A stretch of 64,000 bases of DNA from Ligustrum vulgare (GCA_963555705.1 OY743183.1:28369932-28433931), one strand, 5' to 3'. Shown: positions 11,966-22,925, counted from the stretch's first letter. The notes: generated by a model not told the origin, from the sequence alone. Numbers and translations: made by a program.

Positions 11966-12233
11966 CAATACAGTATTCATTTCATCAGTACGTATTTCTG
12001 TACATTTCAAATCAGTATACCTTTATTACTTTTATATCGAAAAATCAGGTACAATATCAAAGGAAATATCTCATGATCTCAATCTTGTCGCCAAATCTTC
12101 CCTTATATCGAAAAAGGTAATGACACATTATCTCATTGTTTCCATCTTTTCAATAATTTATTCCATTATTTCTTGATGGAATCGATGTCACTGACACGCG
12201 GAGCCACCGCTCTTTTACGCGTTGAATAATGCA

Positions 12234-12242
12234 TTTAAATAG
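12234..12242 (+). promoter_or_regulatory. TATA-like box of NABP-like gene, copy A
   Basis: TTTAAATAG lies 32 bases before the ATG at 12275; copy B has the same box at the same distance. A six-codon upstream frame (12243-12263) sits between box and start. Confidence 0.55.
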
Positions 12243-12274
12243 ATGATTTGGGAAGAAGGCTAGATCCATCAACA

Positions 12275-12820
12275 ATGGATATCATACTTTCAAATATTCG
12301 CAAATATTATTCCAATCTTCCAATAAATGATTTGAGAAAAATTTATCGAATTAGGCTCGAAAGATTGAGGTTGCTGATGGATCATGGCATCCCAGAAGAT
12401 GTTCGCTGGTTGATCGAAGCAAAAGTTCGATTAGCTGGTGAATTACCAGATTCATTTTCTAAGCACAAGCCTGGCTTAGGTAAGAGTACTTTTGCAAAGA
12501 AGCGAAGAGCAAAAAGATTAAATAGTTGCTACAAATGTGCTCGATGGACATGTGATACCCGTTGTAAATCAATAGGATATTCATCCATAAATTGAGATGA
12601 TAAGATAGACTTCATTAAGGGTGGACTGAGTAAGGAGTCATTGGATGATATCCGATTGACTCTTGAGACGCACCCTAGTGGGTATGTGCAAAGTGAACTA
12701 CTATCTTTATGGGCTAAATTCATCAGCGATAAAGAGCGTTATAGTCTCAAAAATATAATAGCAAAAGATCCTGTTTGCCAGGCTGTTATAAACAATGATG
12801 TTTTGGCTGTTCAGCATTGA
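12275..12820 (+). pseudogene. NABP-like Cys4 basic protein, copy A, nonsense mutation
   Basis: The ATG aligns with the start in copy B; translation from an upstream TTG would also be open but is unlikely. The frame runs 106 codons to TGA at 12593-12595, where copy B has an Arg codon in a CGG. After the stop the same frame stays open for 74 codons to TGA at 12818, matching copy B throughout. The basic patch KKRRAKR and the Cys4 cluster CYKCARWTCDTRC lie before the stop. About 15 of the first 106 residues differ from copy B, while many more base differences are silent, suggesting past protein-level selection. Role and possible origin are given under copy B. Confidence 0.7.
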
Positions 12821-12994
12821 TACAAGGTAAATATTTTTATATATATGCACATATAGAATATTTTCCTGTTTCCTTTCACGAGTTTTGATAAATGCTGTTT
12901 AAATATTAAATCACCGAAAGGTGAGTAGGGTGATTTTGTCAAAAGTAAATCTTCACTTTTTCAAAAGACGAGCGGAAATAGTGAAGTTTTTCGG

Positions 12995-13004
12995 TTTTAA
13001 ATAG
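12995..13004 (+). promoter_or_regulatory. TATA-like box of LOG, copy A
   Basis: TTTTAAATAG lies 75 bases before the ATG at 13080. Copy B has CTTTAAATAG at the identical distance. The preceding 60 bases hold an imperfect AGTAAATCTTCACTTTTT / AGTGAAGTTTTT inverted pair, also kept in copy B. Confidence 0.55.
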
Positions 13005-13079
13005 CCAAACATTTTTCATAGTTCATTCATCCCAAAATAACATTTTCTCGTAAGTTTTTCCTTCCTTATTCTCTCAAAG

Positions 13080-13735
13080 ATGGAAGGATCAAAACTTCGA
13101 CAGATTAAAACTATCTGTGTATTTTGTGGATCAAAAGTAGGAAAAGGTTTTGGGTATCTAGAAGCTGCAGTGGATCTTGGAAAGAAATTGGGAGAGAAAA
13201 GTATCACTCTCGTGTATGGAGGAGGTAGCAGTGGATTGATGGGTTGTGTTTCACAATCCGCTCTAGTAGAGAAAGCAAGAGTGATAGGTGTTATACCTAC
13301 TCCTTTAGCTGATATCGCAGGCAAAACACGAGGGCATGAAGTACAAACCTTATCTATTCATGAACGTATAACTTGCATGTTATATGGTTCTGATGCCTTC
13401 ATAGCCCTGCCGGAGGTTTTGGTACTTTAGAAGAAATCTTTAATATTACCTCATGGGCTCAACTAGATCTTCATACTAAGCCTATTGGGCTTTTAAATGT
13501 TAACAATTTCTTTGATGGTTTGCTAACATTTCTTGATTATGCTGTGGAACAGGGATTCATCTCTCCATTTTCTAGGAGAATCCTTATTTCTGCTCCTACT
13601 ATCGAGGAACTGCTGGATAAGTTGCAATCATATGTCCCCATACAAGATCCAGCAGGAGTTAAGATAGATTGGTCGCAAGGAAGGGGAATCAAGCGAAAAT
13701 GGAGTCCGGTTAATGTAAATTTATCTTTGTGAACC
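13080..13735 (+). pseudogene. LOG-like cytokinin-activating enzyme, copy A, frameshifted
   Basis: The first 110 codons encode a LOG N-terminal half with ICVFCGS, GGGSSGLMG and SIHERITCMLYGSDAFIALP. At about 13410 one C is missing from the codon run for PGGFGTLEE (copy B has three Cs where this copy has two). The frame therefore shifts inside the catalytic motif and stops at 13430. The correct frame resumes at once and is open to the stop after 13732, ending with the same basic tail as copy B (RGIKRKWSPVNVNL). One deletion is the only visible lesion. No introns are present, unlike normal plant LOG genes, so this is a processed copy. Confidence 0.85.
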
Positions 13736-13743
13736 CTAGAATA

Positions 13744-13945
13744 GGTGGTGGTAGAGTACGGAGTATTCTCACTCTTGAGACACACCATAAATTTCTAGGA
13801 TTTTATCAATGTTTTAATCTTGTGTACCTCAAAGATTTAAGGTGGTAGAGTATGGAGTATTTCTTACTCTTGAGACACACCTTTTTCTTTATTTCCTCAA
13901 AATGTCAGAGGTGGTAGGATACGGCTACTCCCGAAACACATCTCT
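13744..13945 (+). repeat. Three conserved noncoding repeats after LOG, copy A
   Basis: GGTGGTAGAGTACGGAGTAT followed by CTTGAGACACACC occurs at 13744-13786, 13841-13881 and, more diverged, 13910-13945. The GGTG...CACC ends of each unit are complementary. The same three units, in the same order, follow LOG in copy B. Confidence 0.75.
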
Positions 13946-14542
13946 TATTTTGAGGATTATAAATGTTTTTCCCCTTTTTCGTTTTGCATGTATGACTCGT
14001 TTATGCTTCTTCAGGAGCAATAATAATATCATTTCAGTATGTTTAGATGATAATTTTTACTTCTTCTGGAGTAAATATGTACTTCTTCTGGAATACATAA
14101 GTGCTCGTGCAAGAACTTTTCCAGACACTTATCATCTAATATTCATCTCATAATACTGATGAGATTATTTTCACATTAGCCATATCCGTGCTATCATGTG
14201 ATATTATCTTATCATACATCAACATTCTCTTGTTGAATAATTTTCATCCACCCATTCAAATTCAGATATTGGTAACTTCTGGTACCATTAGATAAAATAT
14301 TTTTATCAACATTTACCAACTTTTTGGTAATGATAACTTCTGGTATCATTTGATGAAATATTTTCTAACTTTAGTATTGATAACTTCGGGTATCATTCAA
14401 TGTATTATCAAATAACAATAATATTGTAAATATTTTAACAATAATAATACTGGGGTTATACCACCACGTATATATGTTGACAACAATCCTCTAATATGTT
14501 AGAATTAACCAACAATTGAGGTGTTTATATGTATTCAATTGA

Positions 14543-14735
14543 TAAACCGACCATATAGACAGTGTCAACATAATAAAATAATTTAACCGACCATATAGGC
14601 GGTGTCAACATAATGAAATAATTAAACCGACCATATAGGCGGTGTCAACATAATGAAATAATTAAACCGACCATATAGGCGGTGTCAACATAATGAAATA
14701 ATTAAACCGACCATATAGGCGGTAACGTGATATGC
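14543..14735. repeat. 42-bp tandem repeat in element A leader
   Basis: Five units of AAACCGACCATATAGGCGGT plus GTCAACATAATGAAATAATT, the inner ones nearly identical. More diverged half-units follow at about 14750 and 14800. It lies in the 5' leader of element A. Confidence 0.85.
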
Positions 14736-15478
14736 TTAAAATTTGTAGAACCAACCATATAGGTGGTATAACTAACATATTTCAATTCAATTGATAGATC
14801 GATCATATAGGCAGTGACATGATATTAATCGTTAATTTACGATTATTATATTTTTTATGTATTACCAAGGTCAAAATGGTCCATATTTTAATATATTGCC
14901 CATATGGATAAATTGAAACCGTCAATAGATTTGAAATTTAATTTAGAACAAACTTACTTTTGGTCCGAAGTTAAAAATCTCGTCGGAAATGCTTCAAAAA
15001 TAGTATTTACGAAGCCGCCACGTTCAACCACCGGAAAATGTCCAAAACTGCACCAAACAGAAAAGTAAGACCATAGAAAAATTCAAAACGTCGATCTGAA
15101 CAAACTGCCTTTTGACACCGTCGCCAGAAACGGCTCCACGCGCCCGCACGCGCCCGATCGACGTCAGCGCGTGGGATTCACGCTCCTCCGCCGTCTGTCG
15201 CCGCCGGTGACACGCGCCGGTGTCGGAGGTTCGTCTTGCCGCCGTGATTTCAGATCCGGTCTCCGGTCGTTAATTGGATATACGGTTTTGCGTAGATCGA
15301 CTTTGAAATTTTCGAGTTTTTCAGATCTACAATATGTGGGTTGTTTTCTAAAGCCAAAAGTATTTGATTTGAGAGAGGAAAACATTGATTTGTAAAAATC
15401 AGGTTTCTGATACAGAGGCTCATCATTTAGATGCAACTGTAGAGCATACTCCCGTCGTATTACTCAATTGGCTAGAGA

Positions 15479-15491
15479 CTCGTGCTGATAA
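15479..15491 (-). other. Primer-site-like junction of element A
   Basis: The minus strand reads TTATCAGCACGAG, then TCTCTAGCCAA, directly after the 5' LTR end. The family member at 62290 has TTATCAACACGAGTCTCTACC at the same position, so the junction is conserved. I cannot assign the primer tRNA. Confidence 0.5.
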
Positions 15492-15668
15492 CGTGTTATA
15501 AAACTATCAAAATCATAATAACGATATAAGAAATTGAGAGAATGATAGCTTAGAGAGAATACTTCTCATAAGTCTTGATTACCATATACAACCATAACAT
15601 CCTATATTTATAGGAAATTATCAAGAATAAAATAGTCATTAATATACAAAAGGAAGGAATTTATAATA
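15492..15668 (-). repeat. 5' LTR of element A
   Basis: 177 bp, paired with 9547-9723. The inner end reads ACACG instead of ACACA, so the terminal CA has mutated. Confidence 0.88.
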
Positions 15669-16498
15669 TATATATATTTTACAAATTAGTGGATATTCAT
15701 CTCACCAAAAAATTAAAATCTAAAATTATAAATGTGAAATGTACAAAAATGTTATTTAACATACATTTTATCTCATTTCATGTTAGACAAAGATTTTAAA
15801 TCATAAATCTAAATTCTAATTCTAATTCGTTTTTCTTCTTTTCAATTATAAATACGCATTCACACTGCTTTACTTACACTCCTATAACACAACAATCGTT
15901 GCACTCCTTAGTTACCATCAATGACATGATGTTTATTTTTTAAAATTTATGTATATATAAACCTCGACCCAATTCATCAATTCTCAAGAGTTAACCCAAA
16001 CTCAAATTGCAAATTACATCCCTAACTCACACGGCACCACGGTAGAATGAGATTCAAAACTTCATCGTAATCTGTAACTATAAGTCTAAACTGACTTTAT
16101 ATTCGATTCTCTAAATTTCAACAGGTCGACGAGCTTCCTTCAGATTAGTTTCTTCTTCTTTGACTTAGAATAACATGTTACTTTTTCTAAATCTTTGTTT
16201 TGTTAACTAAAAATTTCATTTTCTATTTAGTAATGATGTAAATGGATTCTAATGAAGAAGCGGATATAAACAGGTTTTAATTTACATTTATTATTTAAAA
16301 ATTCAAGTAATGGTCTCAGAACCAAACCAAACCAGACCAAACCAGAACCGAGCGGTTTGGTTCCGGTTTGGTTCCATGTCTTTGAAAAAACCAATTGGTT
16401 CCATTAGTAAAAAATCATCGGTTTACGGTTTGGTTTGGTTCTTCTAGAACCAGAACCAAACCGAACCACGTCCACCCCTAGAAATATGTCTTCATTAC

Positions 16499-16871
16499 CA
16501 GGATGGTAAAAAAAAATAATAATAATAAACCGACGGACCTGACCCATTAAGGGCATCCTGCATCGAATAATAGGGTTCGCGAGGTGGGTTCCAGCGAGTC
16601 CTCCACCTCGCCCCAACCCCGAACTCGCTCCACGGACCTACCAAATTTTTTTATTTTTATCCTACTAAGAATAGAATATATATATATATATATATATATT
16701 TTAACCAAGAATAGAAAAAAAATAAATTTTTAAAAAAATAATTAAAAATACAAACAAGGCACTAAATTAGACGGGAAGGTCAACTTGCCCAGTCTTAAGA
16801 CCCCCAAGATGCTCACGGGTCCAGGGCGGGACAATCTTGACTCGTCCTGAATTCAACCTATTGCCATCCTT
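16499..16871. mobile_element. Possible second small hAT-like remnant
   Basis: The ends AGGATGGTAA and TTGCCATCCT are near-inverted and resemble hAT termini. The GC-rich subterminal stretches (GGACCTGACCC..., GGGTCCAGGGCGGG) also fit. No 8-bp duplication is visible, so the limits are uncertain. An AT microsatellite is at 16677-16699. Confidence 0.35.
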
Positions 16872-17851
16872 ATATATGATCAGTGATAAATATCAATTTC
16901 CCTGGAAGAAAACCTTTCTTAAATCGATCCTCCAAAATTTACTACACGTTGAGCACTTCATCTGTTAAGAACTGTATAACGGTTGTAAAACTTCAAACAC
17001 GAAGAAGAAGAAAAAAGAAATGCACTTCTATTATGCATAAGAGTACTCTTTTTTTTTTTTTAAATAATTTTTTGGGTATTCAAAAATTCAAAAATTTTAT
17101 AGGGTTTTTCATTCTTTTCCACTTTTTAAGAAATATATTAACATGAACCACTTTTGTGGATTTTTGTTTGTTTTTGGTTACGTCCATTTTTCAAGTATAT
17201 AAAACCCACGTATACATATATTTTTTTTGTATGTTTTAGTTAATGTCCTTGTACTTTAACACCTACAATGCACCAAAACCATCTATTTCTTAACCCCTTT
17301 TTATATTTTTCATTTTTAATCATATTTCTAGACTTTAAGTAACCAATGTTGTTAGTTCTGGTTCTGGTATTTCTAGCAATTTTAAGAGACAAATGCTTTT
17401 ACAAGATTTTTTAATAATGCATGGGCTTTTCAAACGCTAAATTGTTCCGAATCCTAGCACTTTAAAATAAGGTTTATTTTAACGTTTTATAGCATGATAC
17501 GGTACTCAATGCTAAGATAACACATTCTAGCTTTCCAAAAGAGTCTTGACAATAATCACCACGAAGTAGAATTTTTTTTTTTTTTTCAAAGAATACCATG
17601 CCCCCACAATAAACAATCAAAATTCTGATTTCTTTAATCCTCCATCTAGACATACATAAAGGATGAATGTAGCTTCGCATCAAACAAAACTTTTAACACA
17701 AAAAATACCAATTTTAAAGCCCAACATGGATGGAACCCCCAAAATATAAGAGCTCATTGCAAATATCGAGGCTATGTAGAGGAGTCTGAGTGATTAGACG
17801 AATAGAGTGAGTCTAGGCAATTAAACAAGGTACAAGTAAAGAGGAAGTTTT
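16872..17851. other. Interval without recognised gene
   Basis: AT-rich with T-runs at 17048 and 17570. The short frames here have no family resemblance. Confidence 0.4.
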
Positions 17852-18053
17852 TAAAGGATTTTGGAGAATTTCTTGATATTTTATTATGTGAATAGATACA
17901 AGAATTTATACACTGGAGTTTAGAGATATACATGGAATCTCTATCACCTAAGAATGGAAATAGAAATTATGAATATTGCAACCATACAAGGATTGCATAA
18001 TTGATTTGCACTATCCCTTTGATTTAGCAGATTTGTTGTTGTGTATCTTATCA
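17852..18053 (-). repeat. 3' LTR of Copia element
   Basis: 202 bp, TGATAAGATA...CCTTTA in element orientation. Roughly 4-5% diverged from the right copy by eye, so the insertion is clearly older than elements A and B. Confidence 0.92.
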
Positions 18054-18414
18054 TGCCCCCGCAAGCGCAAGGGTCCTTTTAGGACGCTAAGCTTGGACCG
18101 ATGAATGCAATATGGTTTACTAGCTCGAGGCTTTGTAAGAGAGTCAGCGAGCTGATCACTAGAGTGCACATGAGAGATACGAAGCAATTTTTGTGAGACT
18201 TAATCACGCACAAAATGAAAGTCAATGGCTATGTGCTTCATGCGGGAGTTAAAGTAGTGGCACTCAAATTATCATAGTAGACAGTAGGAGTAGAGTAAAT
18301 TGGAACCTGAAGCTCACGGAGTAAATTCATGAGCCAGTCAAGTTCGGCTGTGGCTGCAGCAATGGCTCTATATTCAGCCTCCATAGAGGACCTAGCAACT
18401 GTGGTTTGCTTTTT

Positions 18415-18648
18415 TTAACACCAACTAATAGGGTTTCTACCTAGGAAGACAACATATGCAAAAGTAGAGTGACGAGTGTCGCCATCACTAGCCCAATCGG
18501 CATCAGGAAAGGCATGAAGATTTAGAGTGACATTAGAGGAGATAAATATACCATGATGTGCAGTGCCCTTGGGGTAGAGCAACACACGCTTGACTGCTAA
18601 CCAATGTTTTTCAGAAGGCCGATGCATGAACTGAGCAAGTTTGTTCAC
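18415..18648 (-). pseudogene. Copia RNase H fragment
   Basis: The frame contains HWLAVKRVLLYPKGT followed by AFPDADWASDGDTRHST and GRNPISW. These match the start of Copia RNase H with the DADWA catalytic Asp box. It ends where the C-terminal part should continue; frame breaks isolate it from the reverse transcriptase. Confidence 0.88.
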
Positions 18649-18778
18649 AATAAAACTAACATCCGGCCGAGTGAGGGATAGTTATTGCAAGGAACCAAGC
18701 ACTTGGAGATATTTAGTGGAATTATGAGGGCAGATCCATCATCAAGAACTAATGTATCACTGGGGGAGGCAGGTGTGC

Positions 18779-19522
18779 TTACTTCCTTGGCGTCAAGCAT
18801 GTTCTTTGAAGTAAGTCTAGAATATACTTTTGCTGAGATAAGAAAAGACCATGATCAAACCTAAATGTTTCAATTCCAAGAAAATAGTTCAAGATACCCA
18901 GATTCTTCAATGAGAAATTAGCTGCAAGTTGGTCATTGAACCGCTGTAGAAGGGAAGAGAATTTTCCTGTCACAATAATATCATCGACATACACAAGCAG
19001 GTAGAGAATACTAGGGCCGAAGTGGTAAATGAAGAGAGAAGTGTCACTCTAAGAACTTTGAAAACCATAGTTTAAGAGAAATGAGCGCAATTCCTGGTAC
19101 CATGCTCGTGGTGCTTGTTGGAGTCCGTAGAAAGCTTTGTTTAATTTGCAATTATGATTGGGATTACTGGAGTCCACAAACCCTGTAGGTTGCTGCATAT
19201 AAATACAATCAGATAATGATCCTTGCAAAAAGGCATTGTTAACATCCAATTGATTTAAAGACCAGCCATTAATCACAACAATAGTGAGGACGAGACGGAT
19301 AGTGGCCGGTTTGACAACCGGGCTGAATGTTTCTATGAAGTCAATACCAGGGCATTGATGAAACCCTTTATCAACTAGGCGCACTTTATAGCATGTAATA
19401 GAACCATCAGGATTTTGTTTCACACGATACACCCATTTACACCCTATAACATTTTGGCCAGGAGAAGGAGGGACAAGATGCCAAGTGTTATTAGCTTTTA
19501 AGGCTGCAATTTCTTCTTCCAT
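18779..19522 (-). pseudogene. Copia reverse transcriptase, broken
   Basis: Two open pieces form one domain. 19522-19049 carries GCKWVYRVKQNPDGS, FSPVVKP, LNQLDVNNAFLQG and AFYGLQQAPRAWY. 18994-18779 carries the catalytic MYVDDIIVTG box and LGILNYFLGIE. The first catalytic Asp (QLDVNNAF) and the YVDD pair are both present. A frame break lies between 19049 and 18994. Confidence 0.93.
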
Positions 19523-19552
19523 GGATTTACGCCAGTGAGGGTGGTGTTCGGC

Positions 19553-19987
19553 CTATTTGAAAGAGGTAGGAGCTGGAGGAGGTACAATCATGGTATGTAG
19601 AGAGAGAGGTATCTTGGGTTTAAAGATGTTATTTTGTGCTCTAGTGATAGGATGGTTAGGAGGAGGCTGTGAGGAAGGGCGTGCAAGTGTTGATGAATGG
19701 CTAGAATGGAATTGATGAGAGGATCTAGGATTGCCTGTCATAGGTGAGCAAGGAGGGTGGGGAGAGTTGGAAGGAGATTTGCTTACCTGAGAGGAGGTGA
19801 GGCGGGAGGCATCTTGGTGTGACGGCACGGATGGAGCAGTGGCAACGATGTCGATTGGTGATGAAGAGGCATGTTGGACTGGTAGGATAATAGGGCAATC
19901 CTGGTCGGCTGATAGGTGTGAGGGAGATTTGGTTGTGGCATTTTGGTTTGGGTAGGAAGAAGGATTTTTTGGTGTAAAGATGTTCAT
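19553..19987 (-). pseudogene. Copia linker between integrase and reverse transcriptase
   Basis: Serine/proline-rich, low-complexity frame (for example SSHQFHSSHSSTLARPSSQP) between the integrase and reverse transcriptase pieces. Such linkers are normal in Copia polyproteins. It ends near a YPxxTxxHP-like stretch and has lost continuity with both neighbours. Confidence 0.7.
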
Positions 19988-20285
19988 GTAGTGAGCTCAA
20001 TTTGTAGATGTGATGGAGAGGTCATTGGAGGAGTTTGTTTTGTAAGGGAATATATGTTCCAAAAAGACGACATGCCTTGATGTATTTAGTCGACAGGTCT
20101 TAATTTCAAAGCAGAGATGAGCTTGATGGGATGTGGAAAAACCAAGGTATACACATGGCTGTGATCGAGGCTCAAGTTTGTGTTTGGCATAAGGTCTAAG
20201 CCAAGGACAGCACAGGCATCCTACACTTTAAGGGATGTATATTGTGGTTGATTGCCAAATAATTTGTGATATGGTGTGTCATTTT

Positions 20286-21293
20286 TTAGAATAGATAGGG
20301 CATTCGATTGATGAGATATGTAACACATTGAAAGGCGTAAGGCCAAAAACGCAAGGGAACCACAACATTATAGAGAACAGATAGACCTGTCTCTACAATG
20401 TGACGATGCTTGCGTTTGGCCGGGCTAACATGTTCGGGTGTATATAGTGGAGAGGTTAGGTGTTGTATTCCAAGTTTGGCAAGTATATGTGATAAGGATT
20501 TATATTCTCCCCCTCCAACCGTGTATATGGTTTGTATTTTTGAAGTGAAGAAGTTTTCTATGATAGCTTTAAATTTGTGAAATGTTTCAAAGACGTCTAA
20601 CTTGTTTTTAAGGGGGAACAACCATGAGTATTTAGTAAAGTAGTTCACAAAAATCACGTAAAATCTAAAATTATTGAATGAATTGATGGGGGAGGGTCCC
20701 CAAACATCAGAATAAATTACTTGAAGCGGTTTAGTACATGTAATAGAGGAAATACTAAAAGGTAATTTGTGACTTTTTGCACGGTAGCAGGAATCACAAT
20801 CAAAGTTTAAAGGTGAAACTGGAATGTTGTGGTTGGTGAGAATTTTGTGTTGGACTGACGGTGAAGGATGGCTGAGTCTTTGATGCCAGACGTGTGAGGA
20901 GGAAGCAACTGAAGTGGATGGCTTGTTTGCAGATATGGGTTTGGTTGAGGATGGCCATTCATATAGATTGTTCCTACTTCGGCCGTGCTCTAAGGATGCC
21001 CCCGTACTCAGATCCTTCACAAGAAAGCAATTGGGAAAAAATTCAGTTGAAGTATTATTATGTTTGCAAAATTGTGATATAGAAACAAGATTGCGTTTCA
21101 TACGAGGTGCACATAACACATTAGTAAGTTTGAATGTAGAAGTAGGGGAAGAAACTGTGGCAGATCCAGTGTGAGAGATAGGGATTTCGTGACCATTTCC
21201 TACAAAAATGTCCTTGTTGCCAACATATTCAGAGTGGACAGACAAATTTTGCAAAGTTGAGGTGATGTGGTGTGTGGCACCAGGGTCGAGCAC
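20286..21293 (-). pseudogene. Copia protease end, pre-integrase and integrase
   Basis: A 335-codon frame starts at the aspartic protease motif LDPGATHHIT, normally LDSGAT. It then has the zinc-binding WHQRLSHPS...CDSCYRAKSHKLPF, the integrase DVWGPSP Asp, YTVGGGEYK, and TPEHVSPAKRKHRHIVE. The second integrase Asp, expected before GGGEY, is Val, and NGVAER is altered, so catalysis would be lost even if frames were intact. It is the longest surviving frame of the element. Confidence 0.93.
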
Positions 21294-21369
21294 CTAATTT
21301 TTGTTTTTTTGGAGTTTGAACTTCCTTCTGCAACATTCTCATTGGGCCTGGAGGAATAAGATGGTTGTG

Positions 21370-22357
21370 ATCGAGCTGGACAAGATTTAGCTGTGTGTCC
21401 TGGTTGGTCACATAATTGGCAAAAAATTATAGAGTAATTAGATGGAGTAGAGAAATGGTTTGAGTTTTTAGGAGGGCACCATCCCTTGTTGTAGTCGTTG
21501 CTGTTCCAATATTACTGAGAGGAGTTATTAGGATTCTTGTTGTAATTGGATTGATTATAGCCTCCTCTGTGATTGGATTGATTGAACCCTCCTCGATTGC
21601 TTCCTCGGCCACCACCACGCCCCCTGGAATTTCCTCTTCTTTGACTATACTAGGCTGTGATTTGTGTCTCCTGCTCTTTGGATGTCACACCATGATTTGA
21701 CACAAGTTCTTCATCAAGAAGTTTGTCATAAAGATCTTCAAATGACATGGGGATATCACGCATCCGTACAGCTGCATCCAACTCTTTGAATTCGTCACCC
21801 AAACCATTTAAGGTGTAAGACAAAATTTGAGCAGTGTTCAAGGGGTGACCGATGAGTGCCAAATAGTCAATTAGATTCTTTATTTTTGTCATGTAATCAG
21901 TCACAGTGTTGCCCCCTTTCTTTGTTTTCATGAGAGAGGACATACGAGTTGTGGATCGATTAGCATAACTCTCCTCCAGCTTCTTCCACGCATCTGACAA
22001 AGTTTTACAACTATTTATTATGGGGCTGAATGTGCTTTTGATTGTGGCCTGTATGGCCAGCAATACTAGACGATCTTGACGAGACCAGAAGCTATGTCCG
22101 GAGTCACTGCTTGAAGGACATGGAAGAGATCCGTCTATGTAGCCTAAGAGACTGTAACCATACAATAGGTTGGTCATCTGTGCTTTCTAGGATGAGTAGT
22201 TGCTTCCATCCTTCGCCATTTTCAAGGGGATTTGAGAAGAAGCATTTAGAGATGTGAGATTCATGTTTGAGAGAGAGGTGTTGATATCAGTAGAAGTGGC
22301 TACGACTGGTTCTTTTTTTGGACTGGAATTTGCAGTGGAGTTTGGGGAATTACTCAT
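21370..22357 (-). pseudogene. Copia gag with zinc knuckle, frameshifted
   Basis: The gag start (MSNSPNSTANSSPKK) is at 22357; a frame break near 22180 leads into a 175-codon piece ending at 21650 with the UBN2-type text VLLAIQATIKSTFSP, LSDAWKKLEESYANRS and LDYLALIGHPL. A CCHC knuckle CQLCDQPGHTAKSC follows at about 21425-21380. These are the usual Copia gag parts in order. Confidence 0.88.
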
Positions 22358-22474
22358 TGTGAGTTGATGAAGGGAGATGGCTAGGAGGAAAGAGAAGAGA
22401 GGGGAATAGGGGGCGACTAAGGAGAGCAAAGAGAGGAGAGTGCGCTAGGTTATGATCAGTTGTTTTTGATAGAC

Positions 22475-22487
22475 AGCTCTGATACCA
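22475..22487 (-). other. Primer binding site of Copia element
   Basis: TGGTATCAGAGCTG on the minus strand directly after the 5' LTR, matching initiator tRNA-Met. Confidence 0.9.
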
Positions 22488-22689
22488 TAAAGGATTTTGG
22501 AGAATTTCTTGATATTTTATTACATGAATAGATACAAGAATTTATACAGTGAAGTTTAGAGATATACATGGAATCTCTATCACCTAAGAATGGAAATAGA
22601 AATTATGAATATTACAACCATACAAGGATTGCATAATTGATTTGCATTATCCCTTTGGTTTAGCAGATTTTTTGTTGTATATCTTATCA
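22488..22689 (-). repeat. 5' LTR of Copia element
   Basis: 202 bp, pair of 17852-18053; its outer end TGATAAG is followed by the GTTTT duplication. Confidence 0.92.
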
Positions 22690-22804
22690 GTTTTGACAAT
22701 TCAGTCCACAATCTAAGACAACCTATTGAAGATATTACAGACGGTTATCACAACATAAATAGTGGGTGGGATCATAGGCAGTTGGTGCAATTGATATGAT
22801 TCAG

Positions 22805-22925
22805 AGCTCGAATACAAGTCTTCAAGCAAGATTGACAAAAACATGTTCTTGGCAAAAAAAGAAGCAAGTTTTGTGTTGTACCTGAGTCCGAAAGGCAAGT
22901 GGATCAACTTGATTCAGGCAGAAGA
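22805..22925. repeat. Inverted repeat arm, partner at 32836-32958
   Basis: About 120 bp from GAGCTCGAATACAAGTC to TTGATTCAGGC is the reverse complement of 32836-32958, with scattered changes. Both arms flank the element B insertion; without it they are about 170 bp apart. A third copy, in the orientation of the right arm, is at 33608-33745. Confidence 0.8.

Larger units (their letters stand above)
9547..15668 (-). mobile_element. LTR element A, Copia-like, no gag-pol, carries NABP-LOG cassette
   Basis: Direct repeats of 177 bp (9547-9723, 15492-15668) differ at about two positions, so insertion was recent. TATAT flanks both sides, but inside an AT run, so the duplication is ambiguous. Orientation is minus: a polypurine tract AAGGGGGAG adjoins the left LTR and a primer-site-like TTATCAGCACGAG adjoins the right one. 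The 5.8-kb interior has no recognisable gag, protease, integrase or reverse transcriptase. It contains repeated leader motifs and, on the opposite strand, an NABP-like gene and a LOG gene. A related family is at 62290, with the same TTATCAACACGAG junction. Confidence 0.85.
9352..16480. mobile_element. hAT element interrupted by LTR element A
   Basis: Terminal inverted repeats TAGGGGTGGAC (9352-9362) and GTCCACCCCTA (16470-16480) are flanked by a perfect 8-bp duplication GAAATATG (9344-9351 and 16481-16488). Both features define hAT. The subterminal parts are rich in AACCAAACC/GGTTTGGTTC repeats at both ends. Without the LTR insertion (9547-15668) it is about 1 kb and contains no transposase, so it is non-autonomous. 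Confidence 0.92.
17852..22689 (-). mobile_element. Ty1/Copia element, full length but inactive
   Basis: LTRs of 202 bp (17852-18053, 22488-22689) with roughly nine differences enclose gag, protease, integrase, reverse transcriptase and RNase H in Copia order on the minus strand. The 5-bp duplication GTTTT is perfect (17847-17851, 22690-22694). The primer site TGGTATCAGAGC follows the right LTR, and a purine-rich GCGGGGGCA precedes the left LTR. Frameshifts and stops break the polyprotein several times, so it cannot move alone. Confidence 0.95.

Noticed and set aside
14543..14735. CRISPR-like regular repeat
   Set aside because: Units are contiguous 42-bp tandem repeats without unique spacers, in a plant retroelement.
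15164..15436. 90-codon minus-strand frame with Arg-rich end
   Set aside because: Within the leader of element A; no gag motif and no match to the cassette.
19553..19987. Serine/proline-rich protein as an independent gene
   Set aside because: Its position between integrase and reverse transcriptase identifies it as the Copia linker.
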